NCBI GenBank assembly: GCA_903970185.1
Contig: CAJCIC010000041.1
Span: 1-33,619 of the forward strand
Source: Gammaproteobacteria bacterium
GTDB taxonomy: Bacteria > Pseudomonadota > Gammaproteobacteria > Burkholderiales > Burkholderiaceae_D
Length of the DNA stretch: 33,619 bases
Direction: 5' to 3'
Shown in pieces: positions 22,314-30,437 of this stretch. Made by a program: the position numbers and the translations under genes. Below the pieces are notes generated by a model. The model searched no databases, was not told the DNA's origin, and saw nothing but the letters and a program-made list of their open reading frames with translations. Positions within the stretch are counted from its first letter, which is position 1; each line of letters opens with the position of its first letter.

Positions 22314-22913
22314 ATGCGCTGGCTCGCAGTTTTCGTGTTCTCGCTGGCGTGCGCCTTCGGACTCGTGCACTGGGCCCAAAGGCGTCCGCTGGCCCACCCG
22401 GTGCAAGGCGCCGCGGCACCGCTTGAGCCCGAGCAGACGGCGCCGCAAAAGGCGCCATTTCAGATTGGCAAATATCACATCACTCCGCTTGCCCACTTCG
22501 ACATCCGCGCACGCGTGATGTCGCGGCACGACTACTCTTTTGACAAGGAATCCGAGCTGAGCCCGATCGATCTGGCGCTGGCGTGGGGCCGCATGTCCGA
22601 CCCCGCAGTGTATGGCCAGCTTGCGATCTCGCAAGGCAACAGGTTCTATTACTGGCACTACGACCACCAGCCGCCGATTCCAAACGATGAAATCATCAGT
22701 TCCAGTTCGAACATGCATCTGATTCCAGCGGATGCGTCGGTGAAAAAGCGCATCGAGGCCGTCCGACCCGGGGAAATTGTTCATTTCGAAGGCGAGCTGA
22801 TCGAAGCCAACGAGGCCTCGGGATGGCATTGGAGAAGCTCGTTGTCGCGTACCGATACGGGCGCTGGGGCGTGTGAACTGGTGTGGGTCCAAGGCTTCCA
22901 GATCGAGTCGTAG
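22314..22913 (+). CDS. exported protein of unknown function
   Basis: A 199-residue protein with an N-terminal hydrophobic segment (LAVFVFSLACAFGLVHWAQ), either a signal peptide or an anchor, then an Ala/Pro/Gln-rich linker and a domain from about residue 45. The domain is rich in unusual conserved-looking blocks: ARVMSRHDYSFDKESELSPIDLALAWGRMSD, SNMHLIPADASVKKRI, VHFEGELIEA and WHWRSSLSRTDTGAGACELVWV. I recall proteins of this general pattern as conserved uncharacterised proteobacterial proteins, without function. The blocks S-R-x-D-Y and W-x-W-R-S-S-L-x-R-x-D-T-G-x-G-A-C give a useful fingerprint. A long antisense frame overlaps it but lacks such features. Confidence 0.7.
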   Translation: MRWLAVFVFSLACAFGLVHWAQRRPLAHPVQGAAAPLEPEQTAPQKAPFQIGKYHITPLAHFDIRARVMSRHDYSFDKESELSPIDLALAWGRMSDPAVYGQLAISQGNRFYYWHYDHQPPIPNDEIISSSSNMHLIPADASVKKRIEAVRPGEIVHFEGELIEANEASGWHWRSSLSRTDTGAGACELVWVQGFQIES

Positions 22914-23016
22914 TTTTGCCCGTCTGGAGGCTAAACGCCCCGCTTTGGTTAGTGCGACAATCTTGGCGTGCCCTGGCGAACGGTTGCACCCTGGCGCAAA
23001 AGCATGGGATACGAAA

Positions 23017-23946
23017 ATGTTCGGATTTCGAAGTAAACGAAACGCGCAGTCTGTTGCCATGGACGCGCCATCAGGCGAGACAGGGGCTGCGCCAAGCGCG
23101 CCCCCTGCTAAAGCGAGAAAGCTCGACCTGTTCGAGCCGCGCCACGCCTACGAGTGGGGGATTCTCAGGAACCCGCCGCCTCAGATCTACGGCGATGCAC
23201 CGGATCCCCGCATCCTCGAACTCTTGCCGATGAAGCCGAGCTTCGCGCTTGATATCGGCTGCAATACCGGCTCGCGCGGCTATGCCATCAAGCAGCATTT
23301 TCCCGATTGCCAGGTGTGGGGCGTCGAGCCCAACCCGAACACCGCCGAAATCGCACGCGGCAGGCTAGATCGCGTCATCTCCGAATTGATCGATGACATC
23401 GACTGGGCGGCGTTCGGCGTGGCTCCTGGCGCAATCGACACCGTGTTGCTGTTTGACGTACTCGAACATATCTATGACCCCTGGTCGACGCTCTTGCGCC
23501 TGCGCAACCTGGTTAGCGCCAATGCCCAGCTGGTTCTTAGCGTGCCCAATGTACGCAATGTCTTCCTGATCGAAGATCTGTTGCGCGGCATCTGGCGCTA
23601 TCGGCCCGCCGGTCTTCTGGATATCACCCATATCCGCTTTTTCACGCAGGACGAGTTGATGCGGCTGATCTATCAGACCGGATTTCGTCTTCTCGGACAG
23701 GCGATCTCGCTTGATGAAGCCTGCAAGGCCATCATGAAGCGCCACCAGGATGGCCCGTTTCCGCAACAAGTCGAGATCGATTCGGCAACGATCACGGTGC
23801 ATTCGCACGCCGATCTGGAAAGTCTGTGCGCGGTGCAGAACATCAGGGTGATCACGCCTGCGCGCTACGAAGAACTGAGCGCCGATGAGAAGGCATGGGT
23901 GGATGCCCCCCATCCGGCAACGCGGGCATATGCCGGCGGTCTTTAG
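23017..23946 (+). CDS. class I SAM-dependent methyltransferase (Methyltransf_23-like)
   Basis: A 309-residue methyltransferase. A basic, Ala/Pro-rich N-terminal tail is followed by LFEPRHAYEWGI and the SAM fold: motif I ALDIGCNTGSRGY near residue 80, VWGVEPNPNTAEIA (acidic end of strand 2), TVLLFDVLEHIYDPW (strand 4, the DVLEH hallmark) and LVLSVPNVRNV. The DVLEHxxDP-SVPNxR pattern is common in methyltransferases encoded with glycosyltransferases, acting on glycan or lipid-linked sugars. The ATG at 23017 is chosen over an open frame from 22873 by context. Its stop overlaps by 4 bases the stop of the convergent TPR glycosyltransferase. Confidence 0.82.
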   Translation: MFGFRSKRNAQSVAMDAPSGETGAAPSAPPAKARKLDLFEPRHAYEWGILRNPPPQIYGDAPDPRILELLPMKPSFALDIGCNTGSRGYAIKQHFPDCQVWGVEPNPNTAEIARGRLDRVISELIDDIDWAAFGVAPGAIDTVLLFDVLEHIYDPWSTLLRLRNLVSANAQLVLSVPNVRNVFLIEDLLRGIWRYRPAGLLDITHIRFFTQDELMRLIYQTGFRLLGQAISLDEACKAIMKRHQDGPFPQQVEIDSATITVHSHADLESLCAVQNIRVITPARYEELSADEKAWVDAPHPATRAYAGGL

Positions 23947-26000
23947 GCTTTCGCGCCCGCGCGGTTGTTTCTGACGGCGTGCTCGAGCAGGTCTTCAAGC
24001 GCGCGGATCGGTGCCAGGTCGCCAAAGAGGTCAGGTGATGCGCGACTGATCGCCCTTTGCACCTCATCTCTGAAGGTGTCGTCCGAGACCAGGCGAACGA
24101 CTTTGTCGACGTACTCCGCTTCGTCGCGGGCAATCAGCTGGTGCATGCCGAGTCCGCGCAAGATGCCGCTTGCCAGCCGGCCGCGCATGTAGCGGCCTTC
24201 GCGCGTGACGACCGGCAGGCCGCACTCGATGGCCTGGATGGCCGTGTTAAAGCCGGAAAAACCGATCGTGTCGAGAAACACAGTCGCGCGCTTCATCAGA
24301 CCGTGAAAGGCGGGTGGCGACAGCCATGGGATGAAGCTCACGTGTGCGCTGGCGTTTAGGCCCGCGCGCGCGAACGCGCCTGCCAGGCGTCTTTCGAGCT
24401 GGTCGGCAAGCGCATCCTCCCCCTTGCGAAAAAAAACCAGCCGGCACTGGCGCAGGCGGCGCGCGATTTCGATCAACACGCCGTCGTGTTCGGGAGCGTA
24501 CTTGAAGGGCGTGCCCGGACAGATCAGAAGCGGTGCCAGGGGATCGATGCCAAGCGCCTTGAGATCGGGTGGCTGGCCGGCGGTGATGAAGGGCCGGTAA
24601 CAGGATCCGAGATGAGGAAGCGAAAGCAGCGTCTCGCTGTAGTTTTCCTGGGCGTTTTCGGGCTCGAAGAGCTCGGCCGAAATGTAGTAGTCAAGGGTCG
24701 GCAGGCCGGTGGTCTCGGGATGCCCCCAGCCGACCGCCTGCAGCGGTGCCATGCGCAGGCTTGCAAGCTGGCTCGATAGGCCGTCAAGGCCGATGCCCGG
24801 ATAGATCAGTACATCGAGATTTGCTTGCTCGATCGCTTCGACCCACTGGGCAACGCTTGCAGGTGCAGCAACGTACGCGTCAAGGTGCCGCTTGGCCCGC
24901 TCGGTTTCGGCATCGACGGTACGGCTCAGATGAAATCCATGCACCTCGAAGCGGCTGCGGTCGATCTCTTCGAGCCAGCCCCTGATCAGGGCGTGCCACA
25001 CCGAGTGATTGCTGAAATGCGGTGAGGCAATGCCAAGCCTTATGCGGCCCTCCAAGGCGCGAGGCCTGGGCGCTGCAAAGCTTTGCCGGGCACGCCAGCG
25101 CGCCATCAGCTTTGCGCATAAGGCGCCGTAATGCATCAGCATGTCGCGGTGATTCTCTTCGCGATAGGCAAGAACGAAAGGCACGATCTGCGCGACCACC
25201 ACGCTTTCATCGAAAGCGTGCGATTCGCTCCAGGCATCAAATGCGGCGAGGGCGCGCACAAACGCCGCGTCGCCCTGGCCGAGTTCGCCTTCGGTGCGGA
25301 CCAGCAGGGGCAGGTGGCCCATGGCGAAGCTGAAGCGGGCAAGTGCGTCCTCGGGGGCAAGTTCGACGGCTTGGCGCAAATGCTCAAGGCCGCCCTGGTG
25401 CTCGCCCACGCGCTGCAGGGCAACGCCAAGACCGATCCGGGCCATGGCGTCAGAAGGCGCGAACTGCACGGCGCGCGCATAGGCCTGGCGCGCGTCCTCG
25501 GGGTCGTGCCGTAGGGCGTGAACATGGCCAAGGGCGGTATAGATGGGCGCTGCCTCGGGATTGATCGTCAAGCCGTGCCTGGCTGCATCAAGGGCCGCGG
25601 CCAGGTCGCCGTTTTGGACGCAGGCCTGGATGCGATCGACATGGGCAAACACCAGTTCGGGGGCAAGCTGCGTGGCTTTCTCGAGATGCGGCAAGGCAGC
25701 GCTGGCATTGCCGCTCGCAAGCAGCGCTTCGCCCAGCATATAGTGCACATCGCCCCGTTCTGGCGCGAGCGCTTGCGCACGCGCGAGTGCCTCCGTTGCG
25801 TCTTCAAGCGTGCCGAGTCTGCGCAAGACGTAGCCCAGGCTGACCCACGCACTGGCATCAGCGGGCGTCTCCTCGAGAACTTTTCTATAGCTTGATGCGG
25901 CCAGCCCGAACTCGCCGGCCTTCAGGTGCGCGCGCGCATCGGCAAGAAGGTCGGACGCCGCGATGGTCGTGCTCGCCTTGGGCTTGAACCAGTTTCTCAT
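23943..26000 (-). CDS. TPR protein with SPINDLY/OGT-type (GT41) glycosyltransferase domain
   Basis: A 685-residue protein. Residues about 12-235 hold six or so TPR units (for example VSLGYVLRRLGTLEDATEALARAQ, YTALGHVHALRHDPEDARQAYARA). From about residue 315 comes the GT41 C-terminal domain: IRLGIASPHFSNHSV, VGWGHPETTGLPTLDYYIS near 420, YSETLLSLPHLGSCYRPF, and the nucleotide-sugar half FSGFNTAIQAIECGLPVVTREGRYMRGRLASGILRGLG near 585-620. The eukaryotic enzyme adds GlcNAc to Ser/Thr of proteins; bacterial members modify flagellins, adhesins or other proteins, with varied sugars. It is a candidate protein O-glycosyltransferase, cytoplasmic. No strong ribosome-binding site is seen at the ATG. 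A methyltransferase converges on it, and a second TPR glycosyltransferase lies upstream. Confidence 0.85.
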   Translation of the reverse strand: MRNWFKPKASTTIAASDLLADARAHLKAGEFGLAASSYRKVLEETPADASAWVSLGYVLRRLGTLEDATEALARAQALAPERGDVHYMLGEALLASGNASAALPHLEKATQLAPELVFAHVDRIQACVQNGDLAAALDAARHGLTINPEAAPIYTALGHVHALRHDPEDARQAYARAVQFAPSDAMARIGLGVALQRVGEHQGGLEHLRQAVELAPEDALARFSFAMGHLPLLVRTEGELGQGDAAFVRALAAFDAWSESHAFDESVVVAQIVPFVLAYREENHRDMLMHYGALCAKLMARWRARQSFAAPRPRALEGRIRLGIASPHFSNHSVWHALIRGWLEEIDRSRFEVHGFHLSRTVDAETERAKRHLDAYVAAPASVAQWVEAIEQANLDVLIYPGIGLDGLSSQLASLRMAPLQAVGWGHPETTGLPTLDYYISAELFEPENAQENYSETLLSLPHLGSCYRPFITAGQPPDLKALGIDPLAPLLICPGTPFKYAPEHDGVLIEIARRLRQCRLVFFRKGEDALADQLERRLAGAFARAGLNASAHVSFIPWLSPPAFHGLMKRATVFLDTIGFSGFNTAIQAIECGLPVVTREGRYMRGRLASGILRGLGMHQLIARDEAEYVDKVVRLVSDDTFRDEVQRAISRASPDLFGDLAPIRALEDLLEHAVRNNRAGAKA

Positions 26001-26060
26001 TGGCGCAAATCGACCATGTATCCCTACTGGAGCACGAGCGGCAGGCGCGTCTGGCCGCGC

Positions 26061-28337
26061 CTAGTCGGTCATCGACGCTGCAATGGCCCGCTCCATCAGC
26101 GGCAGGGTGTCGATGCGGGTCATCGAGCCGCTTTCGAGCAGGTGTTGCAGCTCGTGAAGGGACTTGGCCAGCGCCTCACCGCCATCGCGCGTGGTCAGGA
26201 CAAACTTGGTGCGCTTGGGGCTGATCCACGACAAGCGGTACTTGAGCGGCGTTTCAAGGCCGAGGTCGAGTGCGAACCACTGATTGCGCTCAAAGCCGTC
26301 GCCAGGTGCAACGCCTTGCGCCGCCGGGAAGGAAAGCGCTTCAGCTTCAGACTTCTCGGGCTCGATGTCGGCTGGCTTGGGCTTGGGTGCGCCGCTTGGC
26401 TGACCCTTCTTCGGTGTCTGGCGTACCGCTGCCGCCTGGCGATCCATCAGGTAGTCGATGAATGCGCGGCGCTCGTCCCCGGCCCAGCCGATGTCATCGA
26501 GCGCTCGCGTCAGGCAGCCCAGCAAGGCCGGCAGCGAATTGCGCAACTCGGTTGATTCGATCTTGGTCAGCTTGGGCAGCACCGACCAGATCAGAATGTC
26601 GGTTTGCTCCTGAATCGTCTGCCAGCGTTCAGGGTGCTCATGACGCGTCATGTAATAGTGAATCCAGGCGCTGCGCCAGACCCCGAGTATGAAATCGGCG
26701 AGCGTTGCGTCGACATTGGGCCCGATGCGGCGGGCAAGCCTGAGATCGACCTCGGCTTCAGCCTCGTGCCTGAGCTCGAGAAGGGCGATATCGGCAATCG
26801 CCTCGGCATCGCGCGCTGACAAGACCTCCTCACGCTCGCTAAGCAGTGCGTCGAGTTCGTCAACGAGCTGGCTGAAAAGGACCGTGGCGTCAGGGCCTCC
26901 CTCCTTGGCGCGCGCGACGATGTCGATGACCGCGGCATGCAGCGGATCGTCGGGGTTCTCGGTCCAGAACATGCCAAGTCGCGCGAGCTGGTCGACAAAG
27001 CGCCTTGCCGGGTGGTCGGCCTTGACGAAGAAGGCCCGATCCTCGAGCGAGGCCTTGAGAATCGGCAGCTGCAGCCCGCCGATCAAAACCTTCAGCGTTG
27101 CCGGGATGGTCGCGTCTTCGAGGGCAAACCGGAACACCCGGCTTAGCATTTCGATCGTTGCGCGATCGATTTCGGTGGCCGACTGTGCCGCCGCTTCGTT
27201 GCGCAAAAGGTCAAGCGCTAGCGACGGACCCGAACCTGGCACGGCTTCACTGGCCGCTGCGTTGCGCGACTCGGTGATGATTTCGTTCAGGCGCGCCATG
27301 AGAATGCGATCTGGCGCGCCGACGAATTGTGCCGCGGTCTCATCGGGATGACGGCGCCTTGCTGCGCCTGCTGTTTCCAGCAGCAAGGTCACCTGGTGCA
27401 TGAAGCGCGACGGGTTGAATTGCCAGCCTGCAGGCGCAAGCGGCGCAGCATCGCCATTGCCCAGGTTCTCAAGGATCTCGCCTGCGGCCGTCTCGGCAAG
27501 GCTCGGAAAGCCGTCGCCTGCGCGCCGCGGCCCGCCACCGCCCGCCGCGGCACTGGCCAAGGCGTGGGGATCCGGGCCCATGCCGCCATGGCCGGAGTCG
27601 GGTGACATGGCGTGGCTGCGCTTCCAGAGCGCACCTGCAACGGATTCGGCCGAGCGCTTGATCGAATAGCGTTCTTCGCGCATGACGTTGTTGGCAATCA
27701 ACAGGTCGTTCAGTTCGAGATAGAGCGCGTTAAGCGGCAGAAAATTGGCGATGTTGAGCGAGCGCAGCATGGTCCGTGTCGATAGCCGGTTGCCGTCGAA
27801 CGCCTCCCATGCGGCAACGAATCCGCGCACGAAGGTCTCGGGCTTGAACGGATTGAGCTGCAGGTGCACCATCTCAAGGCCCTTCAGATGGCACACGCGC
27901 AAGGTCAAAGGCGAGAGTGTGTCGGAGGTATAGTCCTCGAGCTTTCGCACCATGTTGAGGATCAGGACTTCGCGCTCGACGTCTTCGACTTCGACCAGTT
28001 TCAGGCGCTGGGTCGTGGTCATGTCGACGACCACCGAGGTGCGATCGGATTCGAGGGCCTTCTCGACCGCAAGCGGCAGGTGCTGCTTCAAGACGCGCAC
28101 AAAGTTTGGCGCACCCTTGATGAGTGCGGTGTAGGCCGTGAGCAGAACGTTCTGCTCGTCAACGCGCGTTGATTTGTCTGACGCCTCGAACAGGTTGTCC
28201 TTGACGCGAAGCCCGAGCGGCTCCGACTCCTCGATGCAAAAGTCGAGCACTGCGCTGCGCAATTCGCGCATCAGACGCAGACTCAGCGATTGCTGTGCGC
28301 CTGCCTGGGCAGCCGACGCGTGTCTTGCTTCATCCAT
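26061..28337 (-). CDS. DUF1631 family protein
   Basis: A 758-residue, mainly helical, highly charged cytoplasmic protein with no signal peptide. Two regions match my memory of the DUF1631 family: an N-terminal half with RLKLVEVEDVEREVLILNMVRKLED and conserved helices around NPFKPETFVRGFVAAWEAF, and a C-terminal module of the LKYRLSWISPKRTKFVLTTRDG type, which resembles a PilZ-like or small beta domain reading out a ligand or RNA/protein partner. A low-complexity Gly/Pro linker (about residues 245-275) separates N-terminal and central parts. Function is unknown. It is first of two genes, 60 bases ahead of the TPR-GT41 gene, so they may share a transcript. The ATG has no strong ribosome-binding site. 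Confidence 0.65.
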   Translation of the reverse strand: MDEARHASAAQAGAQQSLSLRLMRELRSAVLDFCIEESEPLGLRVKDNLFEASDKSTRVDEQNVLLTAYTALIKGAPNFVRVLKQHLPLAVEKALESDRTSVVVDMTTTQRLKLVEVEDVEREVLILNMVRKLEDYTSDTLSPLTLRVCHLKGLEMVHLQLNPFKPETFVRGFVAAWEAFDGNRLSTRTMLRSLNIANFLPLNALYLELNDLLIANNVMREERYSIKRSAESVAGALWKRSHAMSPDSGHGGMGPDPHALASAAAGGGGPRRAGDGFPSLAETAAGEILENLGNGDAAPLAPAGWQFNPSRFMHQVTLLLETAGAARRRHPDETAAQFVGAPDRILMARLNEIITESRNAAASEAVPGSGPSLALDLLRNEAAAQSATEIDRATIEMLSRVFRFALEDATIPATLKVLIGGLQLPILKASLEDRAFFVKADHPARRFVDQLARLGMFWTENPDDPLHAAVIDIVARAKEGGPDATVLFSQLVDELDALLSEREEVLSARDAEAIADIALLELRHEAEAEVDLRLARRIGPNVDATLADFILGVWRSAWIHYYMTRHEHPERWQTIQEQTDILIWSVLPKLTKIESTELRNSLPALLGCLTRALDDIGWAGDERRAFIDYLMDRQAAAVRQTPKKGQPSGAPKPKPADIEPEKSEAEALSFPAAQGVAPGDGFERNQWFALDLGLETPLKYRLSWISPKRTKFVLTTRDGGEALAKSLHELQHLLESGSMTRIDTLPLMERAIAASMTD

Positions 28338-28567
28338 GTTGAATCATGAAAGTGAGATATGGGCCATTGCACTTAGCCTCTGGTATCGCGGCGCCGCATG
28401 CTTCAGTTTATCGACGAGCGCGCCGAAAGACCATTTCAAAATGAAGCAGGGCTGTCGCCGCAAGCAAGTCCTGACACGTGTGCGTGCGCCAGTATGACTG
28501 CAAGGGCGCGAAAGCGTTCTCGGCAGGGCGACAAGCGGTGTGCACGGACGACGGACGGGCGCCCGCT

Positions 28568-30376
28568 TCACGGGCTGGCCGGCGCCTGGGTCTTCACGAA
28601 CTCGCGCACTTCCGTGACGAGGGTTGCCATCGCCTGTTTCCATTCGCCCGGCGCCTCGGCACGCAAGAGCCTTGCGCCTGGCCACCACGGGCTTTGCAAC
28701 TCGCCCGCCTGCCAGCGCCAGTCGAGCATGCTCGGCGCGAGGACCCAAAGCCGCTTACCCAGGAACGCGGCCAGGTGCGCGGTGGAGGAGTCGATGGCGA
28801 TGACGGCATCGAGTTGGCTGATGAGCGCTGCGGTATCGGCGAAATTTTTCACGCCGGGCATCGGGTCATGGGCAGCAAGGGTCTTGCCGATGTGCTCGCG
28901 CAGGGGCCGCTCGTCGATCATCAGGTTGACCCAGCTGACACCGCCAATCGCGGTCAATGCCTGTGTGGCGGCAATCGAAGGGCTTCTTAGCCAGTCGTCG
29001 CGGCGCATCGGATTGCCACCCAGCAAGAGCCCGATGCGCGGTGATCGCAGCGCCCCGAGGTCCCCTGGCGCCAGTGCAAGGCGGCTCGCAGCGCCGCTTC
29101 CAGGGTGCGGCGCGCGGACATCGCGCGGCGCAAGGCCAAGCGCTGCGATCAGCCCGAACAGCGGGCAGGCGAAGGTCACGCCGGCGTCCTTTGCGCTTGG
29201 CAGCGTCGGCAAGCGCAGCACGTGCTCTTCGCCAACGCATTGCGCAGCCAAGTCAGAAAGTGCCGGCAGTACCCAAAGCTTCCAGGCTATTTTTCGTGCC
29301 GACAGGTGGCCAAGCAGGCGCAATGCAATGATCGCATCGCCAATGCCCTGGTCCTGATACACAAGCAGGGTTTCGCGGCCAAGACGCTCTCCCCTCCAGA
29401 GCCTCGCGCCCTGGGGTTGCATGTCGGCGCGCGAGTGGAAGAGCACATCGGTCATGGTCTGCCAGGCGCCCTTCCAGTGGTCATCACCTAGCATCAGTTG
29501 CGCATGGGCAAGGCCAAGCGCGAGCGTGCGATTGCCGGCATCGAGTTTTAGCGCCAGCTCGCGCTTGGCCAGCATCTCGCGACTTTTTCCTTCAATCCAG
29601 AAAATCGATGCCAGCTGTGTTGCGAGCGTGGCCGTCATGTCCGCAAAGTCCGTGTTGGCATGGGCGATCTTCGCGGCCATGCGAAACGAGTCCGCCTCAC
29701 CCCCTTCAAGCAGCGCGAGCAGCGCCGAGAGCGACTCCGCATCGAGTTTTTTCTTGCGCTCGAGCGCGAGCAGGCGGTTGATATTGCGCCGCCGGGCCTC
29801 GGCGATTTTGGGCGAGCCTTCGTAGATGCTGCGTTTTACGGTCGAGATGACCGACAGCGCCTCGAGTTGCTCAAGGGGCTTTAGGGCTTCCGGCTCGACT
29901 TCGAGGGCCCGATTCAGCGCGCGCGCGGTCTCCTCGAATTGACCGCGCCGAAGCAGCATCGAGGCCGCCACCGAGAATACCTGGCTGTCGTTGGGATTGA
30001 GCTCCATGGCGCGGCGGGCGACGGCAAGTGCGGCGTCGTCCTCGCGCGTGGCCGACAGTGCGGCGGCGAGAAATTTGGCGGCGAAGGCATGGTCAGGATC
30101 GACTGCAAAGGCCTTGGCAAGGATGGGCGTCGCCGCCTCGCGCTCGCCAGCAAGGTAGACACAGGCGCCAAGATGGGCAACCACGTCGGCGTTGTCGGGG
30201 TTGCTCTGCCAGAGGCCGTCCAGAAGCGAGCGCGCGGCTTCGAGATCGGCGGCCATCATGTGCGCCCGGATGATGCGGATCTGGCTTGCGACCTCGCCAT
30301 CGGAAAGCGCCGGCACCGGCGGTTTGCCGGGCGCAGCGAGTCGGGTCAGCGTCTTTTTCAGCCAGCTGGATGTCAT
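28568..30376 (-). CDS. TPR protein with C-terminal glycosyltransferase family 9-like domain
   Basis: The 602-residue protein has a TPR part in about residues 15-310 (for instance AAILAKAFAVDPDHAFAAKFL-like helices and LLRRGQFEETARALNRALEVEPEAL) and a C-terminal domain resembling heptosyltransferase-like GT9 folds: LLVYQDQGIGDAIIALRLLGHL near 355, a strand IGLLLGGNP near 475, and the terminal DAVIAIDSSTAHLAAFLGKRLWVL signature with AIDSSTAHLA typical of ADP-heptose-type nucleotide-sugar binding. Such TPR-GT9 fusions occur in surface- and flagellar-glycan loci. The ATG at 30376 is chosen by the TPR start and a TATAAT 25 bases upstream; longer frames lack support. It is divergent from the NADH dehydrogenase. 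Confidence 0.8.
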   Translation of the reverse strand: MTSSWLKKTLTRLAAPGKPPVPALSDGEVASQIRIIRAHMMAADLEAARSLLDGLWQSNPDNADVVAHLGACVYLAGEREAATPILAKAFAVDPDHAFAAKFLAAALSATREDDAALAVARRAMELNPNDSQVFSVAASMLLRRGQFEETARALNRALEVEPEALKPLEQLEALSVISTVKRSIYEGSPKIAEARRRNINRLLALERKKKLDAESLSALLALLEGGEADSFRMAAKIAHANTDFADMTATLATQLASIFWIEGKSREMLAKRELALKLDAGNRTLALGLAHAQLMLGDDHWKGAWQTMTDVLFHSRADMQPQGARLWRGERLGRETLLVYQDQGIGDAIIALRLLGHLSARKIAWKLWVLPALSDLAAQCVGEEHVLRLPTLPSAKDAGVTFACPLFGLIAALGLAPRDVRAPHPGSGAASRLALAPGDLGALRSPRIGLLLGGNPMRRDDWLRSPSIAATQALTAIGGVSWVNLMIDERPLREHIGKTLAAHDPMPGVKNFADTAALISQLDAVIAIDSSTAHLAAFLGKRLWVLAPSMLDWRWQAGELQSPWWPGARLLRAEAPGEWKQAMATLVTEVREFVKTQAPASP

Positions 30377-30400
30377 CCGTTCGCACTCGCTTTCGGGTGC

Positions 30401-30408
30401 ATTATATT
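30401..30408. promoter_or_regulatory. overlapping divergent -10 boxes
   Basis: TATAAT on the minus strand (30401-30406) and TATATT on the plus strand (30403-30408) overlap in the 61-base gap between the TPR-GT9 and NADH dehydrogenase genes. The plus-strand box has a fair -35 (TTCGCA at 30380-30385, 17-base spacing); the minus-strand -35 is poor. The two promoters, if real, would exclude each other. Confidence 0.4.
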
Positions 30409-30437
30409 CGGGCTGTGCCAGGTGGCGTGGAGAGAAG

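Noticed and set aside
22104-23060. Long minus-strand frame of 318 codons
   Set aside because: It is antisense to the exported protein and methyltransferase, is Arg/His-rich as expected of a GC-rich shadow frame, and shows no domain.
30401-30424. Possible sigma-54 promoter (TGGCAC) upstream of the TPR-GT9 gene
   Set aside because: The -12 element (TTGC) is missing at the required spacing.
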